DNA of 64,000 nt from Coniochaeta sp. PMI_546 (taxonomy: Eukaryota > Ascomycota > Sordariomycetes > Coniochaetales > Coniochaetaceae). Each line of letters opens with the position of its first letter. The first letter of the stretch is position 1. Below the pieces are notes generated by a model. That model did no database searches, was not told where the DNA came from, and worked only from the letters and a program-made list of their open reading frames with translations. The position numbers and the translations under genes are program-made. The DNA lies in assembly GCA_021432605.1 (NCBI GenBank), contig MU271147.1, positions 1,736,001 to 1,800,000 of the forward strand, read 5' to 3'. Positions 54,193-64,000 of the stretch are shown one piece after another.

Positions 54193-57100
54193 ATGTACAC
54201 GAAAGCCCTCGCCGTGGCGGCGCTTGCCGTCTCTCCTGCTGTTGCGCAGTACTCAGTCAACATCTACTGTAAGGACCTGGGCCGTTCGTGCTTATCGCCT
54301 TTGTACTAACGGCACTAGGGGGTCAAACGACCGGTACGGACCTCGCGACCGTGTGCAACAGTGACGGGTTCGAGTATATCACTCTCGCCTTTATCAACAA
54401 CTCACCCGAGCAGGATACTTCTGGCTTGAATTACCCAGGCTCAAACTTCGCTGGAAACTGCGGCCCCCAGGTCCGTTGAAGCCATATGATTTACAACTTC
54501 TTTCCTGTGGGCGATCACTAACACAAATTCAGGTCTATGAGAACCCGAACAACAACAATGCCAAGTCTAAACTCCAGAGTCAATGTACCGCCATTACCAA
54601 CGGCATTGCCGCTTGCCAGCAGAAGGGAAAGAAAGTGTTGCTATCTATCGGAGGTGCTTGGATCGATGGTACGTGGAGCAGACATGGTCGCAGGCTGTGG
54701 AAATTGTACTGACATCTCACGGGAAGGTACCAACTACACTGTCTCCTCCGTTCAAGCTGGCCAGGATTTCGCCGACTTCTTATGGTCCGCATACGGCCCC
54801 AAGGCCCCCGGTTACACTGGACCCAGGCCGTTTGGTGACAACGTCATTTCTGGCTTTGACTTCGATATCGAGACGAAGTTCGGTATGTTTTTGGCTCCGT
54901 AATGTTGATAGCCGTGCGCTGACTGTCTACAGCGGACCAATCCGGATACGTGGCCTTGATCTCGAGGCTTCGCGACTACTTCACTGATGCTACTGGCACC
55001 TATGTCATCACCGGAGCCCCTCAGTGTCCGTTGGATCCGCGATTCTTCGACATGGATCAGATGATCACTCAGGCCCAGTTCGACCTCTTATGGATCCAGT
55101 TCTACAATAACCCTAGCTGTGACTACGTGACCGGGAATGCGGACCCTGAGTCACCCAATTTCATCCAGTGGCAGAACTTTATTGCCGGGACTGCCAGTTC
55201 GGGCGCCAAGCTCTTCGTCGGCCTTCCCGGAGACTCAACCACCGCCAGCGCCGGCAGCGGCTATCTAGAACCGGATGCCGCGTATCTCCTGATGAAGGAC
55301 TTGAAGGGCCAGCCCTCGTTCGGCGGTGCTATGGTTTGGGACGCTTCAACGGGTGGCTCGAATGTCCTGCCAAACGGGCGCAACTACTACGAAAACCTGC
55401 ACGACTCGCTCAACAACATCGTTGTCCCGATTCCCACCACGACGACCACTTCGGCCACCGCCACGCCGACGGCTTGCGTGCCCCATACGTACACCGTGGT
55501 TCCGGGCGACTACTGCTGGCTCATCGCCACGAACAACGGTCTGACCGTTGACCAGCTGATTGCACTGAACCCCACGCTCGGCTCACAATGCGCCATTTAC
55601 CCGGGCGATGTCCTGAACCTTTCTACCCCTTGCCCGGCCACCTCGACCACGACCTCGACGATCTCGACCACCAGTAGCATCTCGACTACGACGACCACTG
55701 CGCAATCCACGACGTCGACTGAAAGCTCGACCTCGACTACCGAAACCTCCACCAGCTCGACCGAGACTTCCACCAGCTCGACCGAGACTTCCACCAGCTC
55801 GACCGAGACTTCCACCAGCTCGACTGAGACTTCCACGAGCTCGACCGAGACTTCCACCAGCTCGACCGAGACTTCCACCAGCTCGACCGAAACCTCCACG
55901 AGCTCGACCGAGACTTCCACCAGCTCGACTGAGACGTCCGTGTCTACGACAAGCTCCGAGACCTCGACAACTTCCGCTGAAAGCTCAACATCGACTAGCG
56001 AGACCTCCACTAGCTCGGCTGAGAGTTCCACGTCGGCGACAAGCACCGACAGCTCGACCAGCACCGAGACGTCCACCAGCGCCTCCGAGACATCCACCGA
56101 GACCTCGGCATCTTCTACCGAGACTTCAACCGCGACCGACGCCTCCACAACTACGGAGGAGAGCGGAAGCACGGAGACTTCGACCACTAGTGACGTGTCG
56201 ACGACGTCGGACGTTTCCACGACCACGGATGTTTCCACGACAGCCGATCCCACCACCTCGTCTACCACCTCCACTGAGGTCCCTCTGACCACCGGAACTT
56301 CTGGAGACAGCAGCACCGTCTCTGCACCCTACGGAAACGGCACGTCCACTGACTCGGCCACGTCTAGCGCCTCCTCCGGGTCGCTCGTGGATGCTACGTC
56401 CACCCTGCCGCCCTACAGCAACAGCACCACCACGACCGGCACTCAGACCACACCGAGCCAGACCGGCTCTGCCTCCGAGACGAGCGGTTCGGCTTCCAGC
56501 ACCCTCGGCCCCGACACCACCGACTCGGCCAGCCTGACCACCAGCACGATCTACAGCACAACCGTGTACACCGTCACCTCCTGCGCACCCACGGTCACCA
56601 ACTGCCCCGCCGGCCACGTCACGACCGAGACCATCGTCATCGGCACCACCGTCTGCCCCGTCGTCGACGTGACCGCCACCGTCGTGCCCGTCACCACGCC
56701 TCCCGCAAGCTCCGGCGAGTGGACCACCAGCACCGTCTACTCCACGACCGTGTACACCATCACCTCCTGCCCGGCCTCGGTCCCCAACTGCCCGGGCAAG
56801 GGCTCGGTCACGACCGAGATCATCCCGGTGTACACGACCGTGTGCCCCGTCACCGCGACCGCGACAGGGGGCAACGGCCTCCCCGCCAAGCCGACCGGTG
56901 GCGCCGGCGCCGGTGCCGGCTCGGAGTCGCTGCCCAAGCCCACCGCCGGCGGCATCAAGGAGCAGGGCTCGACCACCACCACCAAGGTGACCAGCGTCGG
57001 CTACACCTTCGTCACCGTCCCCTCCAAAGGACCCAGCGCCGGCCTGCCCGCGCCCAGCGGCAACGGCACGAGCCTTGTCATCAGCTACACCGTCAAGCCC

Positions 57101-57229
57101 ACCGGCGGCGCGACGGTGACGACCGCCGCTGCCGCGAGCAGCACCAAGGCCGTCACCGCCGGTGCCGGACGAAACGGTGTTGCGCTCGGCCTGTCGGGTC
57201 TCCTTGCCGCTGCTGTCATGCTTATCTAA
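54193..57229 (+). CDS. GH18 class III chitinase with LysM and GPI-type C-terminus
   Basis: Five exons, 54193-54268, 54319-54470, 54533-54668, 54727-54882 and 54933-57229, in phase, give 938 aa. A signal peptide (MYTKALAVAALAVSPAVAQ) precedes the GH18 barrel: YWGQ at the start, KVLLSIGG, and GFDFDIE (DxxDxE catalytic motif, acid Glu at about 170). QCPLDPRFFD and FGGAMVWDAS follow. One LysM (TYTVVPGDYCWLIATNNGL...IYPGDVLNL) lies at about 357-402. A Ser/Thr-rich stalk holds a 7-residue repeat. Two modules of the YSTTVYTVTSC type lie at about 712 and 774. The C-terminal hydrophobic stretch (ALGLSGLLAAAVMLI) after a small-residue region suggests a GPI anchor. A cell-wall chitinase in remodelling or chitin binding is expected. 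Confidence 0.92.
55738..55930 (+). repeat. 21-bp in-frame Ser/Thr tandem repeat in the chitinase stalk
   Basis: About nine near-identical 21-bp units (core ACCGAGACTTCCACCAGCTC) encode STETSTS. They form the start of the O-mannosylation-prone stalk. Near-identity of units suggests recent copy-number change. Confidence 0.85.
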
Positions 57230-58943
57230 AGCCTCGGGGCTTTATGATGTCTTTCTCTCTCTCTTTTGCATCTAGCTGGGTTTATGTCACACATATTGCA
57301 TTGAGCATATATTCTGATCGCTTAGGGGGTTTGGATTGATGTATATGGAAAAAGAAACCCATGTATATGGAATTCTGCTCACGAGCGGCAGTCGGTGAAA
57401 GGGACGGAGGGATTCTGCCATGCCTATGTCAATAACGCTTGTCTTCTTGTATTTTTTTCTTTCGGAACCTGGCAGGTTTTTTAAATGGTATCTACATGAC
57501 AAGACCTATTTTGGATACTGCAATTGGATGATCAAGATTTTCCTGCCAGGCGGTTGTATTATTACTGGATTTTGTGTGTATATAATTAGATGCTATGCTA
57601 TGTCTCATGTCGTTGGGTTTGGCTTAGATGATGTTTCACTAAATTAATTCCTCTTTTTGAGCCTCACGTTACAATGGAATTCTGCTTTGTCTCACTTGTG
57701 CTTTGGTGAGCTGATCGATCACGTCACAGTTATGGGCCAGTTGGCATGTAGCATTGCGTTACCAACAGGTCTTAGGAATTGTTCATGTTATCTTGAGTGC
57801 AATGTGGCTTCTTTCCTGCAGTCAGACATGGACATCACGCCGGGGTGCCGGGAGTCACTGGAAACTTTATGACAATTTGTGCTTCTCGTATTGCCGAAAG
57901 CTCAGTCAGCAGGGTATCATCGACTACCGGTAGCATAAACTCTCAGCTGCATATCTGGGTCTCTTGAAGTCCAGCCATCGTTCCAGAAGCTGGTTTTTCG
58001 ATCGGTGGCAGTCTCAGCTGAGAAACGAAGCATGGTTCCCGGCTGGTGATCAGGCAAGTGTCAGATAACAGTTGGATCCTGGGCTGCAGTCTGCGTAACC
58101 TGAGAAACCGGACTTTCTTGCTTGTAAACTGTCAAACAAGGTCCCTGTCCCCGATCCAAGCCCCAGCAGCAGAACGCAACGCGAGGTCGCACAGCATTCG
58201 AATCAAGTCGTACAACATCAGACCGTGGGCATAACGAGACGCCATTGTGGAACCAAAGCCCCTAATCGCCCAGCGTTGAACCCCCTCCCCATCAGCTGAC
58301 CTTCTAGCGGGACCCCTCCCCGCTCAACCTTACCCCAGATTTTCCCAACGTTTGGGGGGAAAAAAGGTGCGACGGCATTTGAAGCTCGGCCAATGGGGAT
58401 GGATCCTTGTCGAACGAATGCAAGCAATTGCCAGTCGGAATGCCGTCCGGAGTCCGGACGAAGGCTCAGGTCTCACTCCTCTAGGCTCTAGTACTGCCCA
58501 CGGCTATCCCAGGCTTTGTACGACGCGCTAGACACTCGAAGGTTCAACGCCAACGTCACTTGGGGTTGTATTGGACAGGGTTCGGGCTGCAGATGGCGTT
58601 GGTAAAAGGAATCCGGGACCGTGGAAATGTTCGGGTCTCATAACGCAGCCTATCAGGGATGCTTGCTCTCCCATGACAAGGGAGACTGACAGGCTTGAAC
58701 CTTTTGCTTCTTTTGCCTGGACCGTGTGTGATTGATTAACAGGGACTGGGTAACGTGCTGTGGTATACATAACTGTCATCTTCCAGCATTCGTGTCTTAT
58801 ATCCGTCCATCTTCTTCTTCTAACCTTATATCTCGTATCCCTTACTGCTTAAAGCCTGTGCATCTATCTGTTCAACGCCTCTTACTTCCTCAGTCTAGAC
58901 CATTTGACATTCAACGGCCGATCATCTACACCCTTCAAGCACC
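57230..58943. other. Long gene-free stretch
   Basis: About 1.7 kb. Short ORFs without motif. The first part is AT-rich 3' flank of the chitinase gene. The last 200 bases are pyrimidine-rich leader of the small gene at 58944. No repeats of note. Confidence 0.5.
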
Positions 58944-59342
58944 ATGACGAACTGTTATTGTGCCAACTACTATGTAACTGGCCTCCTTGATTTGGAGACA
59001 TTGGCACAGTCAGCTAACCCAAGTATCCAGGGCTCGATCAACTGCGGCAACATGGTGACGAGATTCGGCGAGAGATGTAAACTGTGCATGGTAAGCCTGA
59101 CTGGACTCTTGCCTTCATCTTTTCCGACAGCCCAGAAGTTAAAGGTCAATCTCAACCAGGCATTGAAGAGTGGAGCGTCCCTCAGCAACGACCTCCTCCC
59201 TGAAGAGCTTCGGTGGCTCGACACCCCACAGCCGCAACGGACGCCGAACATGAAAAGCCCGAGAACAAATAGCTATGGGAGCGTGCGGAGTGACCAAAGT
59301 AGCGCTGGCAGGTCCGTGAGAATGGGTGGCTCCAAGTACTAG
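58944..59342 (+). CDS. Small Cys-containing hypothetical protein
   Basis: A 132-aa ORF with a good start context (AAGCACCATGACG). The N-terminal 50 residues carry CYC, INC and ERCKLC cysteines that could bind a metal, then a basic Ser-rich disordered tail. An apparent 40-base intron at 59091-59130 (GTAAGC...CTGAC...ACAG) would, if spliced, end the frame after three codons, so two isoforms of about 52 and 132 aa are possible. The unspliced frame looks more coding. The family is not recognised. Confidence 0.5.
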   Translation: MTNCYCANYYVTGLLDLETLAQSANPSIQGSINCGNMVTRFGERCKLCMVSLTGLLPSSFPTAQKLKVNLNQALKSGASLSNDLLPEELRWLDTPQPQRTPNMKSPRTNSYGSVRSDQSSAGRSVRMGGSKY

Positions 59343-59812
59343 GAATCGAGAAGTGATTGAGCAACAGTGGCCCAGACTCTCGGGTGGGGGAAAACAGCAA
59401 AAGAAAAAGATGCGATTTGGTCACATAGCCTGGCGGTCGGTCGGTCGGTTTTGGAAAAGGAGATTGGAGTTAGCATGCTTGTATGTGTAACAAGAGCGTC
59501 GTTATGTCGTTGAATCATACTACTATCTACTCGAACCGCAGCTACCGGCCAAACGTCAAGACAAACCGGTATCTATGTTGTGTTTGTCCAGCCATGGAAG
59601 GTCGGCGGCCAACGGCATCGACAACACGTTCCAATCTACCAAAAAATACATCGCAAGAAACCCAGATCCTCGTCAGACTTACAGTCTAAACGCCCAAACC
59701 AACCGAAATCCAACCCATATAGCCATCCCATCGTTAGTCCATCGCAGTAAACCAGAAATCCATTCCATATGTCGTACCCATATACACGCATCCCGCCAGC
59801 AGGACAGATCCA
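59343..59812. other. Intergenic between convergent genes
   Basis: About 470 bp. A short CGGT run at about 59436-59450 is a microsatellite. No gene is supported. Confidence 0.5.
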
Positions 59813-60457
59813 TCACCACAATCTCGGCTGGTAGACACCCCTCCTATCACCCTGGGCCAGCCTCTGTATCTCCTCCTTTATCTGCCTCCTCCTCTCAGCC
59901 CTGCCGAGCTTCTTCTGTGTCTTTGTCTTACCCTCCGCCTTCGATACTTCGCTCTCCTTCTCCTTGCCGTCCGGCGAAGACCCCTTGCTAGGTCTCCCTT
60001 CCCTAAGCACCTCTACAGCATCATCTAGTCTGCCGCTTTCTCTTTCTTTTGTATTCTGCTTCCCCAATTTCGCATCATCATCGGCCACCGTCGGCGTAAC
60101 CTCGATGACAACCTGGTCCTTCTCCGGCCGCGGAGGTCGGTAAGTGTCCGGACCCAGATCCACGTCAACAATCACCACTGTGCCATCTTGCAGCTCGGTT
60201 GTGGTTGTCTTGAACCTGTCCGGCAGGAATATCTGCGGTTTCGGCCGGGGAGACGGCTTGATTGCCTCGCGAAGGTCGCGGAGGGTGCGCTGCTGGATTG
60301 CGTAGCCGCTTAGGAAGAGGGCTGTTGTAAATACGACGACTGAATTCGGGGTCAGCGTAGGTAGCCTATGTTTGTACTGGGGATGTGAAGGAGCAGTGGA
60401 ATGCGTACCCACGCCAGAGGAGGCTGCGATGGAGACTTGGGACGAGGTGAGCAGCAT
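59813..60457 (-). CDS. Single-helix membrane protein with charged C-terminal helix
   Basis: Two exons, 60457-60409 and 60339-59813, with donor GTACGC and acceptor TTCAG, give 191 aa. The junction joins SSGV to VVVFTTALFLSGYAI, so splicing creates the membrane helix. The start is ATG 60457. A short stop-bounded extension upstream lacks an ATG. After the helix comes a conserved-looking QQRTLRDLREAI segment, then FLPDRF, then a very charged C-terminus (KKLGRAERRRQIKEEIQRLAQ). The arrangement suggests an organelle membrane anchor with a soluble coil. It is a fungal conserved hypothetical. It is divergent with PRP38, with 351 bp between starts. Confidence 0.7.
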   Translation of the reverse strand: MLLTSSQVSIAASSGVGTHSTAPSHPQYKHRLPTLTPNSVVVFTTALFLSGYAIQQRTLRDLREAIKPSPRPKPQIFLPDRFKTTTTELQDGTVVIVDVDLGPDTYRPPRPEKDQVVIEVTPTVADDDAKLGKQNTKERESGRLDDAVEVLREGRPSKGSSPDGKEKESEVSKAEGKTKTQKKLGRAERRRQIKEEIQRLAQGDRRGVYQPRLW

Positions 60458-60808
60458 CTCTGCGGATAGATCGTTGGGACTCTTGCTCAATCAATCCAGG
60501 TATATTACCAACGTCAGACGTTTTACTCGAGAACGTTTGCTTGGTATTTGGTAATCTTGTGGTCAACGAGAAATGCTTTTGCATAGATACTCGCACAAGG
60601 CGTCGTGATCCCGTCATTGATCACCAAACCAAACAATCGGATCGCCGTTGGCTGGGCAACCGTCCTTATCGATAAAGAGCTGCCCCACCAAAAAGTCCAC
60701 TCCTCCTCCGGACCTCAACCAACACCCATCCGGGTCAAATCGCTACTCTCTACCTCAACAAAACGTTAAACATTGCCCGAATCGCCACTCCTTCCCCGCA
60801 AAGCAACA
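60458..60808. promoter_or_regulatory. Shared divergent promoter of the membrane protein and PRP38
   Basis: 351 bp between two divergent start codons. No clear TATA box or operator is seen. Confidence 0.35.
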
Positions 60809-61615
60809 ATGTCCAAACAGCAAAAAACCCACCACGAAGCCGACGAGCGGCGCTTCCTCGACGAGCGCGGCAGCTCCGCGGCCCTGGCGCCCAACGGCCT
60901 CAACCCGGCCACGATACTCGAGAAGGCCGTGCGGGAGCGCATCGTGGACAGCTACTTCTACAAGGAGCAGTGCTTCGGCGTCAACGAGGCCGACATCGTG
61001 GACCGCGTGGTGGCCTACGTCGACTTCGTGGGAGGGACGTACGGGTCGACCCAGAAGCCCTCGCCGTTTTTGTGTTTGGCCTTCAAGCTCCTGCAGCTGG
61101 CGCCCGGGGACGATGTGCTGAGGGAGTACATCGGGCATGGGGGCGAGAGGTTCAAGTACCTCCGGGCGCTGGCGCTGTTTTATGTGCGGCTGACGAGGCA
61201 GGCCAAGGATGTGTATCTGACGCTCGAGCCGTACTTGGAGGATAGGAGGAAGCTGAGGCGGAAGGGGAGGGCGGGGACGAGTTTGACGTTTATGGATGTG
61301 TTTGTGGATGATTTGCTTACGAAGGAGAGGGTGTGTGCGACGAGTCTGTGGAAGATGCCGAAGCGGGATGTGCTGGAGGATTTGGAGGTGCTGGAGCCGA
61401 GGGTCAGTCCGCTGGGGGATATTGAGGATTTGCTTGAGGATGAGGATGAGAATGAGGGGGAGAATGGGGAGGGGGAGCCGAGTTCGAGGGAGGAGAGCCC
61501 TGTTGAGATGGGCAGGGATGATATGGATGTTGATGAGGATGATAGGCGTGGTGATAAGGGTGATGATGGAAATGGGAGGCCTGGCAGTGAGGAGAGGAGC
61601 CGGAGTCCGTCGTGA
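60809..61615 (+). CDS. PRP38: Pre-mRNA-splicing factor 38 (PRP38)
   Basis: An intronless 268-aa ORF from ATG 60809 (ACAATGTCC). An ATG-less extension upstream is not used. The PRP38 domain covers residues about 30-200: GLNPATILEKAVRERIVDSYFYKEQCF, GGTYGSTQKPSPFLCLAFKLLQL, EYIGHGGERFKYLRALALFYVRLT and YLEDRRKLRRK. PRP38 is a tri-snRNP component needed for spliceosome activation. The C-terminal 70 residues are acidic and Ser/Arg-containing. The gene is complete with family-typical length. Confidence 0.93.
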   Translation: MSKQQKTHHEADERRFLDERGSSAALAPNGLNPATILEKAVRERIVDSYFYKEQCFGVNEADIVDRVVAYVDFVGGTYGSTQKPSPFLCLAFKLLQLAPGDDVLREYIGHGGERFKYLRALALFYVRLTRQAKDVYLTLEPYLEDRRKLRRKGRAGTSLTFMDVFVDDLLTKERVCATSLWKMPKRDVLEDLEVLEPRVSPLGDIEDLLEDEDENEGENGEGEPSSREESPVEMGRDDMDVDEDDRRGDKGDDGNGRPGSEERSRSPS

Positions 61616-62799
61616 TTGACGTGCTTTGGAGAAGGCTGATTGACTCGCTTTGAGCCATCGGCGAGTTTCCTGACGACTTTAGACGACAACGGAGACCTGG
61701 TGAGAGAAGCAACAAACAGGTGGCAGAGACGGTCTCCGGAAAGAACGAACAGACCTACGTGGGTTTGGTACTTGTCGGTTTGGTACGCTGGACAGGAAGC
61801 TATCTCCTTTGCTCGGTCTGGCTAACGGAAAGCTCGTCAACGGAAAATGGCCACCCAAATCTTTGTCCCGACTCACCATCGACAGGGCGCAGAGCACTTG
61901 CTCTTTCAGCTGATCTGGCAGAGGATGTCGCTTCTCTTCGACAGCAGAACATCAGCAGACACCACAACTTCACATTGACCGGCATTCCTGGTTCTTTGCG
62001 TATTCTGACAGGACGGCAATATGTTGACTTGAGAGAAGCTGTACACGCAAGACAACGGGCGTCTTGGATCAGCCCTTTTAACTTACGATGACGAAACTTG
62101 GGCCGAGATTCGCTTGGATCAGAGTACGTTGGCAACTTGTCGCATTTATTGGCTCTCTGCCATTATACTGACTCTATGTATAGGATATGGTACATTGAAT
62201 AGTACAAATTGTACATAGCCCGGCTGTGGCATTGAACTCAAGGGTGCCGTAGAGTCAGGGGCACGTTCGAGTCATAAGCTGATTGACCCAGTGCGTCCGA
62301 TCTGCTTATGCTAGGAAGACGATTGGAGTCTTCAACTGCTGCCGTATAACCAACTGGCGAGAGACCATAGAAGGTCCAAGATGAGCAGAACCCATACTTC
62401 CATGCCTCGCATGACCAGAGTTGTTTTGAATCCCTGCGCTGCTGTCGTGTCCGCCCGAGACCTGTTGTCCATTGCCATCAATATCGCAAGGCGTCAACGC
62501 CACACCCAAGGCCTCGCGATTGCTGCCATTGACAAGTGTAGTCCGCAGACATGCCCAACACGACATTGAGTAACCTCCGGTAAACACAGAGTGTCGCCGT
62601 CCACCGCATCCATCTTCAACCGTTCGCCAGGGTCGAAAAACGCAGTTCATAGCCGGCGTCGTGCGGTACCCAGCCATACCTTAACTGCGTCGCTCGTAGA
62701 GGACACTGGGGGCCTGTGGCGCACGCGCTTCAAGAGGACTCTGGCAGATATGTAGTCGCTCAGGCAGCCCGACCTACTCCTTCTGACATGGCAAAACCT
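61616..62799. other. Gene-free stretch
   Basis: About 1.2 kb between convergent PRP38 and HER2. A 123-codon frame at 61720-62091 and another at 62306-62677 (minus) have no motif and overlap other frames. No feature is supported. Confidence 0.5.
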
Positions 62800-64000
62800 T
62801 CAATCAACCCCAAGCTCCCCAATCCTCTCCGCAACGCCCAGCACCCTCGCATCATCCCAAAACTGCCCAATGACCTGCAACCCAGCAAAGTCCACCGGCC
62901 CCTCGGCCCCCTCGACCTTGACAGGCACACTAACAGCCGGCAAACCCGCCAGACTAGCCGGCACGGTAAACACATCATTCATATACCCGTCCACGGGCGT
63001 CTGGCCCAGGACCTCGTCCAGCAAAGGCGGCAGCGTCGGCGCCGTAGGACAGATCAGAAAATCCACCTCGGCCGGCCCAAACTTATCCTCCAGCTCGACC
63101 TCCTCGTCCATCTCGGCGAGATCAAACGTCTCCCTCTCGTGCAGCGGGTTCTCCAGCCTGAAAACTCGGTCAAAGTCCCGCCTCACTAGCCTCCGCACCC
63201 TCTGCGCCCGGATGAAGTAGTTATCCATCGCCTCGGAGCTGAGCGAGTAGCTGCCCAGCAGCACGCGCCTGCGCACCTCGGCCCCGAACCCAAGCCCGCG
63301 AGTGTCGGAGTACAGCGTCTCGCCCGCCCCGTCGCTACCCCCCCCTTCGCGGACGGCCCCGTACCGCACGCCGTCGTACTTGGCCAGGTTGCTCGACGCC
63401 TCGGCCGGGGCGATGACGTAGTACGCCGACAGGGCGTGGCGGGTGGACGGGAGGCTGACGGGCACGACCCTGGCGCCCTGCCGCTGCAGCTCCGTGGCTG
63501 TCTTGGCCCAGGCGTCTCGTATCCGCGGGTCGAGCTCGGTGATGTTGTACTCCGTCGGGATGCCAAAGGTGATCCCCTCCAACGACTCGGGTATCGTCCC
63601 TGTGTATCCCTCCCGAGCAGCCGTGCATCTGTTCCTCGCCTGCGGCGACAGACTGGTCGGGTCCCGTGCGTCATGCTGGGCGTACAACCCCCCATCCACG
63701 ACCAGCTGCCTTATCCTCCCCGCCGTCCTGGCCAAGAAGCCGACGGTGTCGAGACTGTTGGCGTACGGCACCACACCCCACCGACTGACCATGCCGTAGC
63801 TGGGCTTGAACCCCACAACTCCGGTGTAAGCAGCCGGCAACCTCACCGACCCTCCCGTGTCGGTGCCGAGGGCCACGTCGGCCTCGCCGCAGGCAACGGC
63901 GGCGGCGGACCCGCCGGAGCTGCCGCCTGCGGAGAGGGGTTGGGAGGGCGAGGGTGAGAAGGGGGACACGACGGGCCCGGAGACGGAGTTGGTGCTGTGG
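62800..64000 (-). CDS. HER2: Glutamyl-tRNA(Gln) amidotransferase subunit A, mitochondrial, partial
   Basis: An amidase-signature enzyme, GatA/HER2 family, cut at the right edge (frame open to base 64000). Seen here are SAGGSSGGSAAAVACGEADVALGTDTGGS with the cis-Ser and nucleophile region. GFKPSYGMVSRWG, SLDTVGFLA, a YVIAPAEASSNLAKYDGVRYG stretch and the C-terminal DVFTVPASLAGLPAVSVP with LQVIGQFWDD also match. The catalytic Lys region lies beyond the window. The enzyme makes Gln-tRNA(Gln) in mitochondria by amidating mischarged Glu-tRNA(Gln). It is complete at the C-terminus, with no breaks in the visible part. Confidence 0.92.
   Translation of the reverse strand, partial: HSTNSVSGPVVSPFSPSPSQPLSAGGSSGGSAAAVACGEADVALGTDTGGSVRLPAAYTGVVGFKPSYGMVSRWGVVPYANSLDTVGFLARTAGRIRQLVVDGGLYAQHDARDPTSLSPQARNRCTAAREGYTGTIPESLEGITFGIPTEYNITELDPRIRDAWAKTATELQRQGARVVPVSLPSTRHALSAYYVIAPAEASSNLAKYDGVRYGAVREGGGSDGAGETLYSDTRGLGFGAEVRRRVLLGSYSLSSEAMDNYFIRAQRVRRLVRRDFDRVFRLENPLHERETFDLAEMDEEVELEDKFGPAEVDFLICPTAPTLPPLLDEVLGQTPVDGYMNDVFTVPASLAGLPAVSVPVKVEGAEGPVDFAGLQVIGQFWDDARVLGVAERIGELGVD

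Noticed and set aside
55597-56316. 239-codon ORF on the minus strand inside the chitinase stalk
   Set aside because: It is the reverse complement of the Ser/Thr repeat tract. The Val/Glu/Leu repeat only mirrors the STETSTS units.
1-64000. LTR retroelements, Polintons or other virus-like elements
   Set aside because: I saw no paired terminal repeats, reverse transcriptase, integrase or capsid-like frames in the window.
1-64000. CRISPR array
   Set aside because: Only coding minisatellites and one decayed short-unit repeat were seen. The organism is eukaryotic.

Overview
The window comes from a filamentous ascomycete, most likely a sordariomycete-type Pezizomycotina. Genes are broken by short GT-AG introns of about 40-100 nt with CTAAC/CTGAC-like branch points. 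A dispersed 5S rRNA gene is present, and the gene set is typical: NLR/HET-type protein, SAT4-type rhodopsin-like membrane protein, CorA-like transporter, GH18-LysM chitinase, tyrosinase, LIS1/PAC1, EMC1, PRP38, HER2/GatA and glutamate decarboxylase. I found about 25 protein genes and rebuilt most by joining exons by hand at consensus splice sites and checking phase. No tool, alignment or database was used.

Layout. 1-7200 is gene-poor: a cysteine-motif gene running off the left edge, a PAC1/LIS1 gene carrying an apparent single-base frameshift, two small ORFs, a degenerate tandem repeat, a perfect 12-bp inverted repeat and a full-length 5S rRNA gene. Two further 5S 3'-end fragments lie elsewhere. 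7224-13868 looks like a small catabolic cluster: a DUF1989 + polysaccharide-deacetylase (CE4) fusion, an FAD aromatic-type monooxygenase, and a divergently transcribed Dal5/allantoate-permease-family transporter. The last two share a promoter rich in GATA sites. 14747-24190 is accessory: a small Cys-rich protein, a CorA-like gene, a divergent 1,230-aa NLR-like gene, and a C2H2 protein with a 45-bp repeat. 24848-32632 is more ordinary: an LRR protein, EMC1 and an ankyrin protein. 33700-40350 holds a P-loop scrap, a frameshifted FAD amine-oxidase pseudogene, a 5S fragment and a tyrosinase, separated by gene-free DNA. 40359-51949 holds the SAT4 protein, a giant methyltransferase-plus-disordered-tail gene interrupted by one in-frame TAG, a secreted hydrolase-like protein and glutamate decarboxylase. 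54193-64000 holds the chitinase, small proteins, PRP38 and the start-truncated HER2/GatA gene at the right edge.

The most unusual item is the NLR-like gene at 17873-21792. Reading five in-phase exons gives an alpha/beta-hydrolase-like N-terminus whose nucleophile position is Lys, then an NB-ARC NTPase, then a HET domain at the C-terminal side, then two membrane helices. Fungal HET-NLRs usually carry HET at the N-terminus. Second is the single TAG inside a 1,667-codon frame at 42632-47632, where everything after the stop remains open. Third is the putative nitrogen-related cluster at 7224-13868.
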